The notes beneath the pieces were generated by a model, which worked only from the letters and a program-made list of their open reading frames with translations, was not told the origin of the DNA and ran no database searches. DNA of 64,000 nucleotides from Anaerohabitans sp964387285. Its GTDB lineage: Bacteria; Zhuqueibacterota; Zhuqueibacteria; Residuimicrobiales; Residuimicrobiaceae. The translations under genes were made by a program, and so were the position numbers. The stretch is from the NCBI GenBank assembly GCA_964387285.1, contig CAYLWO010000015.1, positions 30,210 through 94,209 on the forward strand, written 5' to 3'. Shown here piece after piece: positions 18,400 through 25,619 of the stretch. Numbering within the stretch: the stretch's first letter is position 1; the number at the start of each line of letters is the position of its first letter.

Positions 18400-19497
18400 A
18401 TGTGGCTATTACCGTATATCGTTCTTTTTATCCAGGCGTGGTCGATCTGCTGGCTGATCATTCCGGCCATCATGCGGCTGGCGCTCAAGTGGGACATCGT
18501 CGACAAGCCGGGTCATCGCAAAGTGCACCAGGCGGCCAAGCCGCTGTTGGGCGGCGTCGGCATCTTTGTAAGTTTTAATGTGACCATCCTCTTGGATATG
18601 TGGCTTTTTGTCTGGCTCGCATCCCATAATTTATTGCCTGAGTGGTTATCCGCCTGGTCCCGTGTGTTGGTTTATGTGCCCAAGGCCATGCCCAAATTGG
18701 TCATCATCCTGATCGGCGGGTTTTTGATGCACAGTTTGGGGTTGCTGGACGACATTTACAAGGAAAAATTGGGTTACAAGATCAAATTTATCGCCCAGTT
18801 CTGCATCGCCCTGGGAGTTTCATTGCTAGGCATTACCGTCGATTTCATGCCGCACCCGCTGCTCAACCAGTTGGTAACCACGCTATGGATCGTCGGCATT
18901 TCCAACTCGTTCAATCTGCTTGACAATCTGGACGGATTAACCTCAGGCGTCGCCGTGATTTCCGGTCTCATTCTTGCCGGCGTGGGCATTTTGCAGGGAC
19001 AGACTTTTTTCGCCTTTACACTGGTGACGTTGGCCGGCGCCAGTCTGGGCTTTCTGTTGCACAATTTCCATCCGGCTAAACTGTTCATGGGCGACAGCGG
19101 CAGTTTGTTTTTGGGTTACATGTTTGCCACGTTGACGGCAGTAGGCTCTTATGTCGTGCCAACCAGCCCGTCCCTCATGGCCGTGGTGTTGCCGATTCTC
19201 GTACTGAGCATTCCTTTGTATGACACTTTTTCCGTCATGTTTATCCGCAAACGCGAGGGCCGGCCGCTGTTCCTCGGCGATAAATGCCACTTTTCTCATC
19301 GCCTTCTGGACCTCGGGATGAGTCACCGCAGCACGGTCATATTCATCTATCTGGTATGTTTTTGCGTTGGCATCACCGCCGCGTTGTTGCCTTATCTGAA
19401 CGTCTGGGGCAATGTCATCATCCTGTTGCAGGCTTTGGCCGTCTATTGTCTCATCACCATTCTGATGGTGGTGGCAAAAAATCTCAAGAACAGATAG
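18400..19497 (+). CDS. Second polyprenyl-phosphate sugar-1-phosphate transferase (PNPT family)
   Basis: A 365-residue polytopic membrane protein of the MraY/WecA superfamily, different from the one at 10059. It keeps the N-terminal DKPGHRKVHQAAKPLLGG signature, the Mg site LGLLDDIYK (D117-D118), SNSFNLLDNLDGLTSG, and LFMGDSGSLFLGY. The C-terminal histidine loop reads GDKCHFSHRLLDLGMS instead of the usual HIHHRL, and an extra 20-residue segment lies between membrane helices 2 and 3. The family makes undecaprenyl-pyrophosphate-sugar at the inner membrane. The different loop suggests a different UDP-sugar donor. Its stop is 12 nt from the O-antigen ligase gene, so they form an operon. Confidence 0.88.
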   Translation: MWLLPYIVLFIQAWSICWLIIPAIMRLALKWDIVDKPGHRKVHQAAKPLLGGVGIFVSFNVTILLDMWLFVWLASHNLLPEWLSAWSRVLVYVPKAMPKLVIILIGGFLMHSLGLLDDIYKEKLGYKIKFIAQFCIALGVSLLGITVDFMPHPLLNQLVTTLWIVGISNSFNLLDNLDGLTSGVAVISGLILAGVGILQGQTFFAFTLVTLAGASLGFLLHNFHPAKLFMGDSGSLFLGYMFATLTAVGSYVVPTSPSLMAVVLPILVLSIPLYDTFSVMFIRKREGRPLFLGDKCHFSHRLLDLGMSHRSTVIFIYLVCFCVGITAALLPYLNVWGNVIILLQALAVYCLITILMVVAKNLKNR

Positions 19498-19509
19498 CGG
19501 ATCGGCGAC

Positions 19510-20694
19510 ATGAAAATTTTTGATATAAAAACTAATCCGTTTTTCATCTGTCTGTTTGTCGCCTTTTCACTGATATCCATCGCCGGCACGCAAATCAGCC
19601 TGACCCTGGTGGTGCTGTTATGGATTGGTCAGATGATACAGGAACGGAAATGGCTCATTGTTTCCACGCCAATGGATTACGCCTTTTTATTTCTTGTAAT
19701 CGCCTTTATTTTGTCGACGATTTTTTCCGTGCAGCCTTTGGCCAGCCTGAAGAATTTAAAAAATCCTCTGTTATTCATCATCGTCTATGCCTTGACGGCC
19801 AATCTGCGTCAGGAGAAAAACATAGAGCGCAGCATTGTTGTTTTTATCGTGACCGCAACGCTGGTCTCGGGCATCAGCCTCGTTTCCACACAGATCATGG
19901 CCGGCAAAAAGGTGATGGGTTTGCAATCCACCACCATGACCTGGGGCGCCATGTCGGTCCTTTTCAGCACCATGACGGTCGGTCAAATTCTGTTCGGCGA
20001 AGCAGGGAAAAAACGTTGGCTGTATATTCTGGCCCTGGCGATTCAACTGCCCGCTATGCTTTTCTCCTATGTGCGCGGCGCCTGGATCGGTTTTATGGCT
20101 GCCATGGTTTTTCTGATTGTCGTGAAAAATAAAAAAATGATTTTGCTTTTGGTTTTTTTAGCTGCCGGCATAGTGGCTGTTTCTCCGCATCAGTTGCAGC
20201 AGCGCATGCTCAATATTACCGATCTCAGCGTCGGCTCCACGCAGGTGCGGCTGACGCAATGGCGGCACTCCCTCGAGATATTCAAGGATCATCCCGTCAC
20301 CGGCGTTGGCTGGATCGATCTGGCCAAAATTCATAAAACCTATGCGCCGGCAGACGCTGATCTTTCTTCGCAGGTTTATACCATCGGCCATTTTCACAGC
20401 AACTATGTGATGTTTTTGGTGTGCTTTGGATTGATCGGCCTTTGCAGCCTTTTCTATTTTTTATACAAATTGTTTACCGTGTTGTGGCGATCATGGCGAA
20501 CGGCAGCCGGCAAACTTGCTCCTTCGCTCTCCGCCTGGGTGATCGGCGCTCTGGCTGCCAGTCTGGGTTTTTGGATGAACGGTTTTTTTGACTGGACGTT
20601 CGGCGATGCGGAACCGGTCAGCCTGTTGTGGGTGGTCCTGGGCCTGGCCTTCAGCATTGACCAGCAGGCGAAAAACATCAAGGAGGTTATGTGA
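19510..20694 (+). CDS. O-antigen ligase/polymerase family membrane protein (Wzy_C)
   Basis: A 394-residue protein with about eleven hydrophobic segments. Two features identify the WaaL/Wzy_C family. The first is SYVRGAWIGF at about 190 (the R/G-W segment before the periplasmic loop). The second is the large loop with VTGVGWIDLAK and GHFHSNYVMFLVCFGLIGL, where the histidine plus the following G-I-x-G helix are characteristic. Members join polyprenyl-linked glycans to lipid A core or to proteins, or polymerise repeat units, on the periplasmic side. Ligase and polymerase cannot be told apart from sequence alone. The stop overlaps the next start. Confidence 0.85.
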   Translation: MKIFDIKTNPFFICLFVAFSLISIAGTQISLTLVVLLWIGQMIQERKWLIVSTPMDYAFLFLVIAFILSTIFSVQPLASLKNLKNPLLFIIVYALTANLRQEKNIERSIVVFIVTATLVSGISLVSTQIMAGKKVMGLQSTTMTWGAMSVLFSTMTVGQILFGEAGKKRWLYILALAIQLPAMLFSYVRGAWIGFMAAMVFLIVVKNKKMILLLVFLAAGIVAVSPHQLQQRMLNITDLSVGSTQVRLTQWRHSLEIFKDHPVTGVGWIDLAKIHKTYAPADADLSSQVYTIGHFHSNYVMFLVCFGLIGLCSLFYFLYKLFTVLWRSWRTAAGKLAPSLSAWVIGALAASLGFWMNGFFDWTFGDAEPVSLLWVVLGLAFSIDQQAKNIKEVM

Positions 20695-21665
20695 AAGCAC
20701 TGGTCACCGGCGGCGCCGGCTTTATCGGCTCGCACCTGACGGAATGTCTGTTGAATCGCGGAGATGAAGTCTGGATAATCGATGATTTGTCTACCGGGCG
20801 CCTGGATAATATTAAACACCTGCGCAGCCATCCGCGTTTTCATTTAACGGTCGAGACCATATTGAACGAAACCGTGATGGATCGTCTGGTGAGCGAATGT
20901 GAAGTCATTTTCCATCTGGCCGCTGCGGTCGGCGTTGAATTGATCGTCAAAAGTCCGGTTGAAACCATCGAACGCAATGTCCTGGGCACGGATGTGGTGC
21001 TGCGTCTGGCCAATCGTTATCTGCGCAAGGTGCTTATCGCCTCCACATCAGAGATCTATGGCAAAAGCGACAAGGTGCCGTTTCAGGAAGACGATGACCG
21101 GGTGCTGGGCGCTACCACCAAAAGCCGGTGGAGCTACTCGTGCTCCAAAGCCATTGATGAGTTTCTGGCTCTGGCCTATTATAAAGAAAAGGGACTGCAA
21201 ACCGTCATCATGCGGCTGTTCAACACCGTGGGGCCGCGACAAACCGGCCGTTATGGCATGGTCATTCCCAGACTGGTCAAACAAGCTTTGGATGGCAAGC
21301 CGTTAACTGTGTATGGCGACGGCAAACAGGTGCGTTGTTTCACCTATGTACAGGATGTCGTGTGGGCGGCCATACGTCTGATGGAATCGCCGCAAGCCAT
21401 AGGCCAGGTGTTCAATATCGGCAACGACAAACCCATATCCATTCTCGCGTTGGCGGAAAAGATAAAACAGTTTACCAAATCCACTGCGGAGATTTGTTTT
21501 GTTCCGTACAGTCAGGCTTATGAAGAGGGATTTGAGGATATGACCATCCGCGTGCCTGATCTGAGCAAAGCGCGTCAGGTCATTGGCTATGAAGCCAAGG
21601 TCGATCTCGATGAAATTCTGCAGAGGGTAATCGCACATTTTACAAGCAATAAGGAGCATGAATAA
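20691..21665 (+). CDS. NAD-dependent nucleotide-sugar epimerase/dehydratase (extended SDR)
   Basis: A 324-residue extended short-chain dehydrogenase. TGGAGFIGSHL is the NAD-binding loop. STSEIYGKSD and YSCSK (the YxxxK catalytic pair) form the active site, and GPRQTGRYGMVIPRLVKQAL with YGDGKQVRCFTYVQDVV is the sugar-nucleotide binding half. The pattern is closest to UDP-glucuronate decarboxylase / GDP-mannose 4,6-dehydratase-like enzymes and UDP-sugar 4-epimerases, so it supplies an activated sugar for the cluster. The start is GTG 20691, overlapping the previous stop, with AGGAGG 4 nt upstream. An ATG at 20689 is immediately followed by TGA and can be excluded. Confidence 0.9.
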   Translation: MKALVTGGAGFIGSHLTECLLNRGDEVWIIDDLSTGRLDNIKHLRSHPRFHLTVETILNETVMDRLVSECEVIFHLAAAVGVELIVKSPVETIERNVLGTDVVLRLANRYLRKVLIASTSEIYGKSDKVPFQEDDDRVLGATTKSRWSYSCSKAIDEFLALAYYKEKGLQTVIMRLFNTVGPRQTGRYGMVIPRLVKQALDGKPLTVYGDGKQVRCFTYVQDVVWAAIRLMESPQAIGQVFNIGNDKPISILALAEKIKQFTKSTAEICFVPYSQAYEEGFEDMTIRVPDLSKARQVIGYEAKVDLDEILQRVIAHFTSNKEHE

Positions 21666-21717
21666 TCTGGTCTGTGCCCTGGCTCTGCTGCTGTCCCATT
21701 GGGGGAGAAAATTTTGA
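21658..21717 (+). other. 19-codon hydrophobic reading frame overlapping the epimerase stop
   Basis: ATG 21658 starts inside the last codons of the epimerase gene, directly after AAGGAG, and encodes MNNLVCALALLLSHWGRKF before TGA. The overlap and hydrophobic start resemble the head of another operon gene cut short by a stop or by rearrangement. The Shine-Dalgarno spacing is too short (1 nt) for confidence. It may be chance. Confidence 0.2.
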
Positions 21718-22211
21718 TCTATTTTCACAGGTTCTGTGGATAAGTAGTAAATCGTACAATTTTAAGACAGCCCTGACCAGAAACCGGCCAAAAGATTTCA
21801 GCTTGATTAATTGTTTAAAATTCAAATTCGTTTTCTATCTATAAAACATTAATAATTAATAATTTATAATTATCAGTTTTTTAGAGGGTAAAACTGAAAA
21901 CAGTAAAGGCATTTGGATGTCCTATAATTGGCAGAGCGATTTAATCCCTCCTGCCTGGTCCAGCCTGAAGACATGTGGATAACTTGTGAGTAAAATTTAT
22001 CTTGGGTTTTTTGTCAGATTGATGACTATATATAGTAGGGTTGGAGAATGAACGGCTGTTTAAACACCGATCCGGTGTTATAGACTCGAAAGGGTAACCT
22101 ATTGGCTGTATGCGGTGTCGTTCGATTCTCGATTTAGCACAGAATCCGGATTAAATAACCATTGATTTTAATTGTAATTATTGCTACATAATAACAAAAT
22201 GATACTCAAAA
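21718..22211. other. AT-rich gene-free region with DnaA boxes (candidate origin)
   Basis: This stretch has no convincing gene. It contains two exact DnaA-box 9-mers in the same orientation, TGTGGATAA at 21735-21743 and 21974-21982. A degenerate box (TGTGAGTAA, 21985-21993) begins exactly 11 bp after the second. Between them lies a strongly AT-rich block (about 21825-21890) rich in TAAT and TTAA steps, as expected of an unwinding element. No dnaA, dnaN or gidA gene is adjacent, so the origin call rests only on these motifs. No tRNA cloverleaf was found. Confidence 0.3.
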
Positions 22212-23720
22212 ATGGGATTGAATATTACTAACGAGTTTTGGCACGATGCCGCTACGGTTGCACTTTTCAGCCTGCTATTGCTGCTTTTAATCGGCATCGC
22301 TGAATGGCTGCGAAAAAAATATCCGGAACATCAAGAGGCGACGCGCAAGCTGGTGCATATGGTCACCGGATTGCTGATCGGCCTCACGCCTTTTGCGATT
22401 CATTCCAAATGGCCGCTGGTCGGTTTGGCTTTGTTCTTTGTCATTTTTAACTGGTTTGCAATTCGTCACGGTTGGTTGAGCGGCATGCACGACACGATCC
22501 GTCCGACGCTGGGCACCGTGTTTTATCCTTTATCCTTTATGATTTTACTGTTATGGTTATGGGATGATTATCGTGTGGTGCTGGTTATTGCCATGCTGAT
22601 TATGGCTATCAGCGATGCGTTGGCTGCCATGATCGGCGGCAGGGTTGCACATCCACGCATGTATCATCTCGGGCCGGAAGCCAAATCGCTGCAAGGTTCT
22701 GTGACCATGTTTGCGGCGAGTTTGATTATCGTGATCCTGTGTCTATTTTTCAACGTACCGCCGGATTTCAAGGCAACGTCTATTTTATGGATTGCGCTGA
22801 TGACGGCGGTCATGGCCACCGCCTGCGAGGCGATCTCATTCTCCGGATCCGATAATCTGACCGTGCCTTTGGGCGCAGCTTTTGTGATGCATTATTTTTT
22901 GACTCATTCGGCGGCTGATGCGGCGCTTTTCTCTCTGGGCATGGCTTTGTCGCTCATCCTGGCGATTGCATCCGGCCGCATCGGTTTTCTCAAACCAAGC
23001 GGCTCTGCCGCAACCTTCTTGCTCGGCACCGTGGTATTTGGCATCGGTCGCTGGACCTTTGGTTTGCCGATTCTGACTTTTTTTATTCTATCCAGTCTTT
23101 TGTCCAAACTAGGAAAGAAGACAAAGCAGCAATATAGCGAAATGATCGTCAAGAGCGGCAGTCGCGATGCCGCACAGGTGCTGGCCAACGGCGGATTAGC
23201 CGGCGTGTTGTTGTTGATTTGGTATTTTCATCCTGAGCCGATTTTTTATATTTTGTATTTGGGTTCTTTGGCAGCTGTGACCGCAGATACCTGGGCGACC
23301 GAATTGGGCATGCTTTCGCGGATAACGCCGCGTTCGATATTAAATTTTAAACCGGTCTCACCGGGCGCTTCCGGCGGCATTACCGTCATCGGCACCATCG
23401 GCGCCGCATTGGGCAGTTTGGCGATAATCAGTGTAGGTACAATGTCCGGTGCGCAAATGGTCCATAATAGTCGGATTTTCTTTATTGTTTTAACATCCGG
23501 ATTCCTGGCCAGCATGGTGGACAGTCTGTTGGGTGCGTCCGTGCAGGGCAGTTACCGGTGTCCCCATTGTGGTCGGGTGACAGAAAAAAGGATTCACTGC
23601 AAGGACCAGGCGACGCAATTGATCAGCGGCTGGGCGTGGATGAACAACGACACGGTCAATGTTCTGTCTGCTTTGGCAGGCATTATGATGGTTTATATTT
23701 TGTGGGCGATTTTCATATAA
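22212..23720 (+). CDS. VTE5/VTE6-like fusion: isoprenoid-alcohol kinase plus DUF92 phosphokinase
   Basis: A 502-residue polytopic membrane protein. The N-terminal half (about 1-235) matches the CTP-dependent dolichol/phytol kinase family: EATRKLVHMVTGLLIG, then AISDALAAMIGGR and SLQGSVTMF, the CTP-binding strings of SEC59/VTE5-like enzymes. The C-terminal half (about 250-500) is DUF92/TMEM19: GRIGFLKPSGSAATFLLG, RDAAQVLANGG, ADTWATELGMLS, SPGASGGIT and a Cys/His cluster YRCPHCGR-x7-HCKDQ. VTE6, a DUF92 protein, phosphorylates phytyl-phosphate. The fusion would therefore carry out both steps from an isoprenoid alcohol to its diphosphate. The substrate (phytol, geranylgeraniol or other) is unknown. 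Confidence 0.8.
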   Translation: MGLNITNEFWHDAATVALFSLLLLLLIGIAEWLRKKYPEHQEATRKLVHMVTGLLIGLTPFAIHSKWPLVGLALFFVIFNWFAIRHGWLSGMHDTIRPTLGTVFYPLSFMILLLWLWDDYRVVLVIAMLIMAISDALAAMIGGRVAHPRMYHLGPEAKSLQGSVTMFAASLIIVILCLFFNVPPDFKATSILWIALMTAVMATACEAISFSGSDNLTVPLGAAFVMHYFLTHSAADAALFSLGMALSLILAIASGRIGFLKPSGSAATFLLGTVVFGIGRWTFGLPILTFFILSSLLSKLGKKTKQQYSEMIVKSGSRDAAQVLANGGLAGVLLLIWYFHPEPIFYILYLGSLAAVTADTWATELGMLSRITPRSILNFKPVSPGASGGITVIGTIGAALGSLAIISVGTMSGAQMVHNSRIFFIVLTSGFLASMVDSLLGASVQGSYRCPHCGRVTEKRIHCKDQATQLISGWAWMNNDTVNVLSALAGIMMVYILWAIFI

Positions 23721-23761
23721 TTATGCTTTCAATTAATTAAACAATAGAACACTTTTTTTTC

Positions 23762-23767
23762 AGGAGG
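23762..23767 (+). promoter_or_regulatory. Strong ribosome-binding site of enolase
   Basis: AGGAGG lies 4 nt before ATG 23772 and fixes the enolase start. It is one of the strongest Shine-Dalgarno sequences in the window, in keeping with a highly expressed gene. Confidence 0.7.
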
Positions 23768-23771
23768 CAGC

Positions 23772-25058
23772 ATGACTACGATAGTTGATGTCTTTGCACG
23801 AGAGATTCTCGATTCCCGCGGCAATCCCACCATTGAAGTGGATGTAGCGTTAGAGGGCGGCGCTCTGGGACGCGCGGCCATTCCTTCCGGAGCTTCTACC
23901 GGCGAACATGAAGCGGTTGAACTGCGTGACGGCGATAAAACGCGCTATATGGGCAAAGGTGTATTGACGGCGGTGAAAAACGTCAACGATATTATTGCCA
24001 ACGAGATTATCGGCGAAGACGCCACCAATCAGACACTGATTGACAAGATTCTGATCGAGTTGGACGGTACGCCCAACAAGGCCAAACTGGGTGCCAATGC
24101 CACGCTGGGCGTTTCTCTGGCGGTGTGCCGTGCTGCTGCCGAAGCGTTCGGTTTGCCGCTCTATCAATATATCGGCGGCGTCAATGCCAAAGTGCTGCCG
24201 GTGCCGATGATGAATATTCTTAACGGCGGCAGCCATGCGGACAACAATGTAGATCTGCAGGAATTCATGGTAATGCCGGCCGGCGCCGCCAATTTCGCCG
24301 AAGCGCTGCGCATGGGCGCCGAAGTGTTCCACAATCTGAAATCCGTACTGAAGAAAAAGGGTTTGAATACCTCTGTGGGCGATGAGGGCGGATTCGCTCC
24401 GGATTTAAAATCCAATGAAGAAGCCCTGCAGGTGATCGTGGAGGCCATCGGTAAAGCCGGCTATAAACCGGGAGAAGAGGTGTTCATCGCCCTGGATCCG
24501 GCCAGCTCTACGTTTTTTGACAAAGAGAAGAATATTTACGATCTCAAGGGCGAAGGTAAAAAACTGACGCCCAGTCAGATGGTGGATTTTTACGCCAAAC
24601 TGGTGGACAAGTACCCCATCGTTTCCATTGAAGACGGCATGGCAGAGGATGACTGGGACGGTTGGAAAGAGATGACCGACAAGTTGGGTAAAAAGATTCA
24701 GTTGGTCGGCGACGATCTGTTTGTAACCAATGTCCTGCGTCTGAAACGCGGCATTGACACGGGCGTTTGTAACTCGATTCTCATTAAGGTGAACCAGATC
24801 GGCACCCTGACGGAAACGTTGGACGCCATCGAGATGGCGAAAAAAGCTTCCTATACCGCTGTTGTGTCGCATCGCTCCGGTGAGACAGAAGACAGCACCA
24901 TCTCTGATATTGTCGTGGCTACCAACGCCGGTCAGATCAAAACCGGTTCCGCGTGCCGCACCGATCGTATTTGCAAATACAACCAGCTGATGCGCATTGA
25001 AGAGAATCTGGGCGAAGTGGCCCAGTTTGCCGGCATGTCGGTGGTAAAGAAACGCTAA
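23772..25058 (+). CDS. eno: Enolase
   Basis: A full-length 428-residue phosphopyruvate hydratase, converting 2-phosphoglycerate to phosphoenolpyruvate in glycolysis and gluconeogenesis in the cytoplasm. The N-terminal SGAST (39-43) is the flexible active-site loop. GGSHADNNVDLQEFM, GDEGGFAPDL with catalytic Glu205, SIEDGMAEDDW and LVGDDLFVTN (metal ligands), LIKVNQIG with catalytic Lys339 and SHRSGETED are all intact. A strong AGGAGG precedes the ATG. The ftsB-like gene follows after an 80-nt gap containing a perfect hairpin, an eno-ftsB order common in bacteria. Confidence 0.99.
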   Translation: MTTIVDVFAREILDSRGNPTIEVDVALEGGALGRAAIPSGASTGEHEAVELRDGDKTRYMGKGVLTAVKNVNDIIANEIIGEDATNQTLIDKILIELDGTPNKAKLGANATLGVSLAVCRAAAEAFGLPLYQYIGGVNAKVLPVPMMNILNGGSHADNNVDLQEFMVMPAGAANFAEALRMGAEVFHNLKSVLKKKGLNTSVGDEGGFAPDLKSNEEALQVIVEAIGKAGYKPGEEVFIALDPASSTFFDKEKNIYDLKGEGKKLTPSQMVDFYAKLVDKYPIVSIEDGMAEDDWDGWKEMTDKLGKKIQLVGDDLFVTNVLRLKRGIDTGVCNSILIKVNQIGTLTETLDAIEMAKKASYTAVVSHRSGETEDSTISDIVVATNAGQIKTGSACRTDRICKYNQLMRIEENLGEVAQFAGMSVVKKR

Positions 25059-25076
25059 CAACTGAAAAGGCGCCAT

Positions 25077-25105
25077 CCTTGCGAAGGTCGCAAACCTTCG
25101 CAAGG
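25077..25105. repeat. Perfect 12-bp hairpin of the CCTTGCGAAGG family
   Basis: CCTTGCGAAGGT (25077-25088) pairs perfectly with ACCTTCGCAAGG (25094-25105) across a 5-nt loop. It sits 18 nt after the enolase stop. No T-run follows, so attenuation between eno and the ftsB-like gene is possible but intrinsic termination is unlikely. Confidence 0.85.
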
Positions 25106-25137
25106 AGAGTTATCTGCATTTCAGCAAAAGGAAAAAT

Positions 25138-25479
25138 ATGTTGACAAACAGACCGCGAGTCGTGCGCCGCACCTCCTGGTTGAGTCGATGGCATCGCCCG
25201 GGGATCTTGGATTTAAACCGTAAAAAGGCGTATATTATCGCCGGACTGGTTTTTTTCTATACTTTTGTCGCCGGCGGTTCCGGTTTTTACAGTCAGATCC
25301 GGTTGTGGAAACAGGGACATGATATCCAGAAAAATATCGAGTTGGAAAAGAAAAAGCGCAAGTGGCTGAACGATCAGGCGGATGCTTTGTCCAAAGATAT
25401 AAACCGGATTCAAATGGAAGCAAGAAAAGAGGCCGGTTTAGGAAAAAAAGACGAGATCATTATTCAGATTCAACAATAG
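25138..25479 (+). CDS. Septum formation initiator family protein (FtsB/DivIC-like)
   Basis: A 113-residue bitopic membrane protein. A basic N-terminal tail (about 1-30, many Arg/Lys) is followed by one membrane segment at about 33-50 and a periplasmic coiled coil (about 55-100, rich in K, E and heptad leucines). This topology and its place just after enolase are typical of FtsB/DivIC, a component of the FtsQLB complex that activates septal peptidoglycan synthesis. The basic tail is longer than in E. coli FtsB. Sequence identity in this family is too low for certainty, so the call leans on topology and context. Confidence 0.7.
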   Translation: MLTNRPRVVRRTSWLSRWHRPGILDLNRKKAYIIAGLVFFYTFVAGGSGFYSQIRLWKQGHDIQKNIELEKKKRKWLNDQADALSKDINRIQMEARKEAGLGKKDEIIIQIQQ

Positions 25480-25509
25480 GCCCGATGGAGCGGCGCAGGG
25501 CGAGGCTAT

Positions 25510-25547
25510 ATGCCATCACGATCCAGTGCTGTGATGGCATTTTTATT
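25510..25547 (+). terminator. Rho-independent terminator after the eno-ftsB unit
   Basis: ATGCCATCAC (25510-25519) pairs perfectly with GTGATGGCAT (25531-25540) around an 11-nt loop. It is followed at once by TTTTATT. It lies 30 nt after the ftsB-like stop and separates this unit from the barrel protein gene. Confidence 0.75.
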
Positions 25548-25619
25548 AATCCGGACGAAATTGCGGCTGAACAAGAGGGCCGGCCGGCCGGGAAAATACA
25601 TTCATGAAATGCTCCTGAC

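Noticed and set aside
22060..22140. Possible tRNA in the gap before the kinase fusion (TTCGATTCTCGAT looks like a T-arm)
   Set aside because: No acceptor stem or anticodon arm can be paired at the proper distances.
24405..25103. Antisense 232-codon frame opposite enolase
   Set aside because: It is the shadow of a highly conserved gene and has no ribosome site or recognisable domain.
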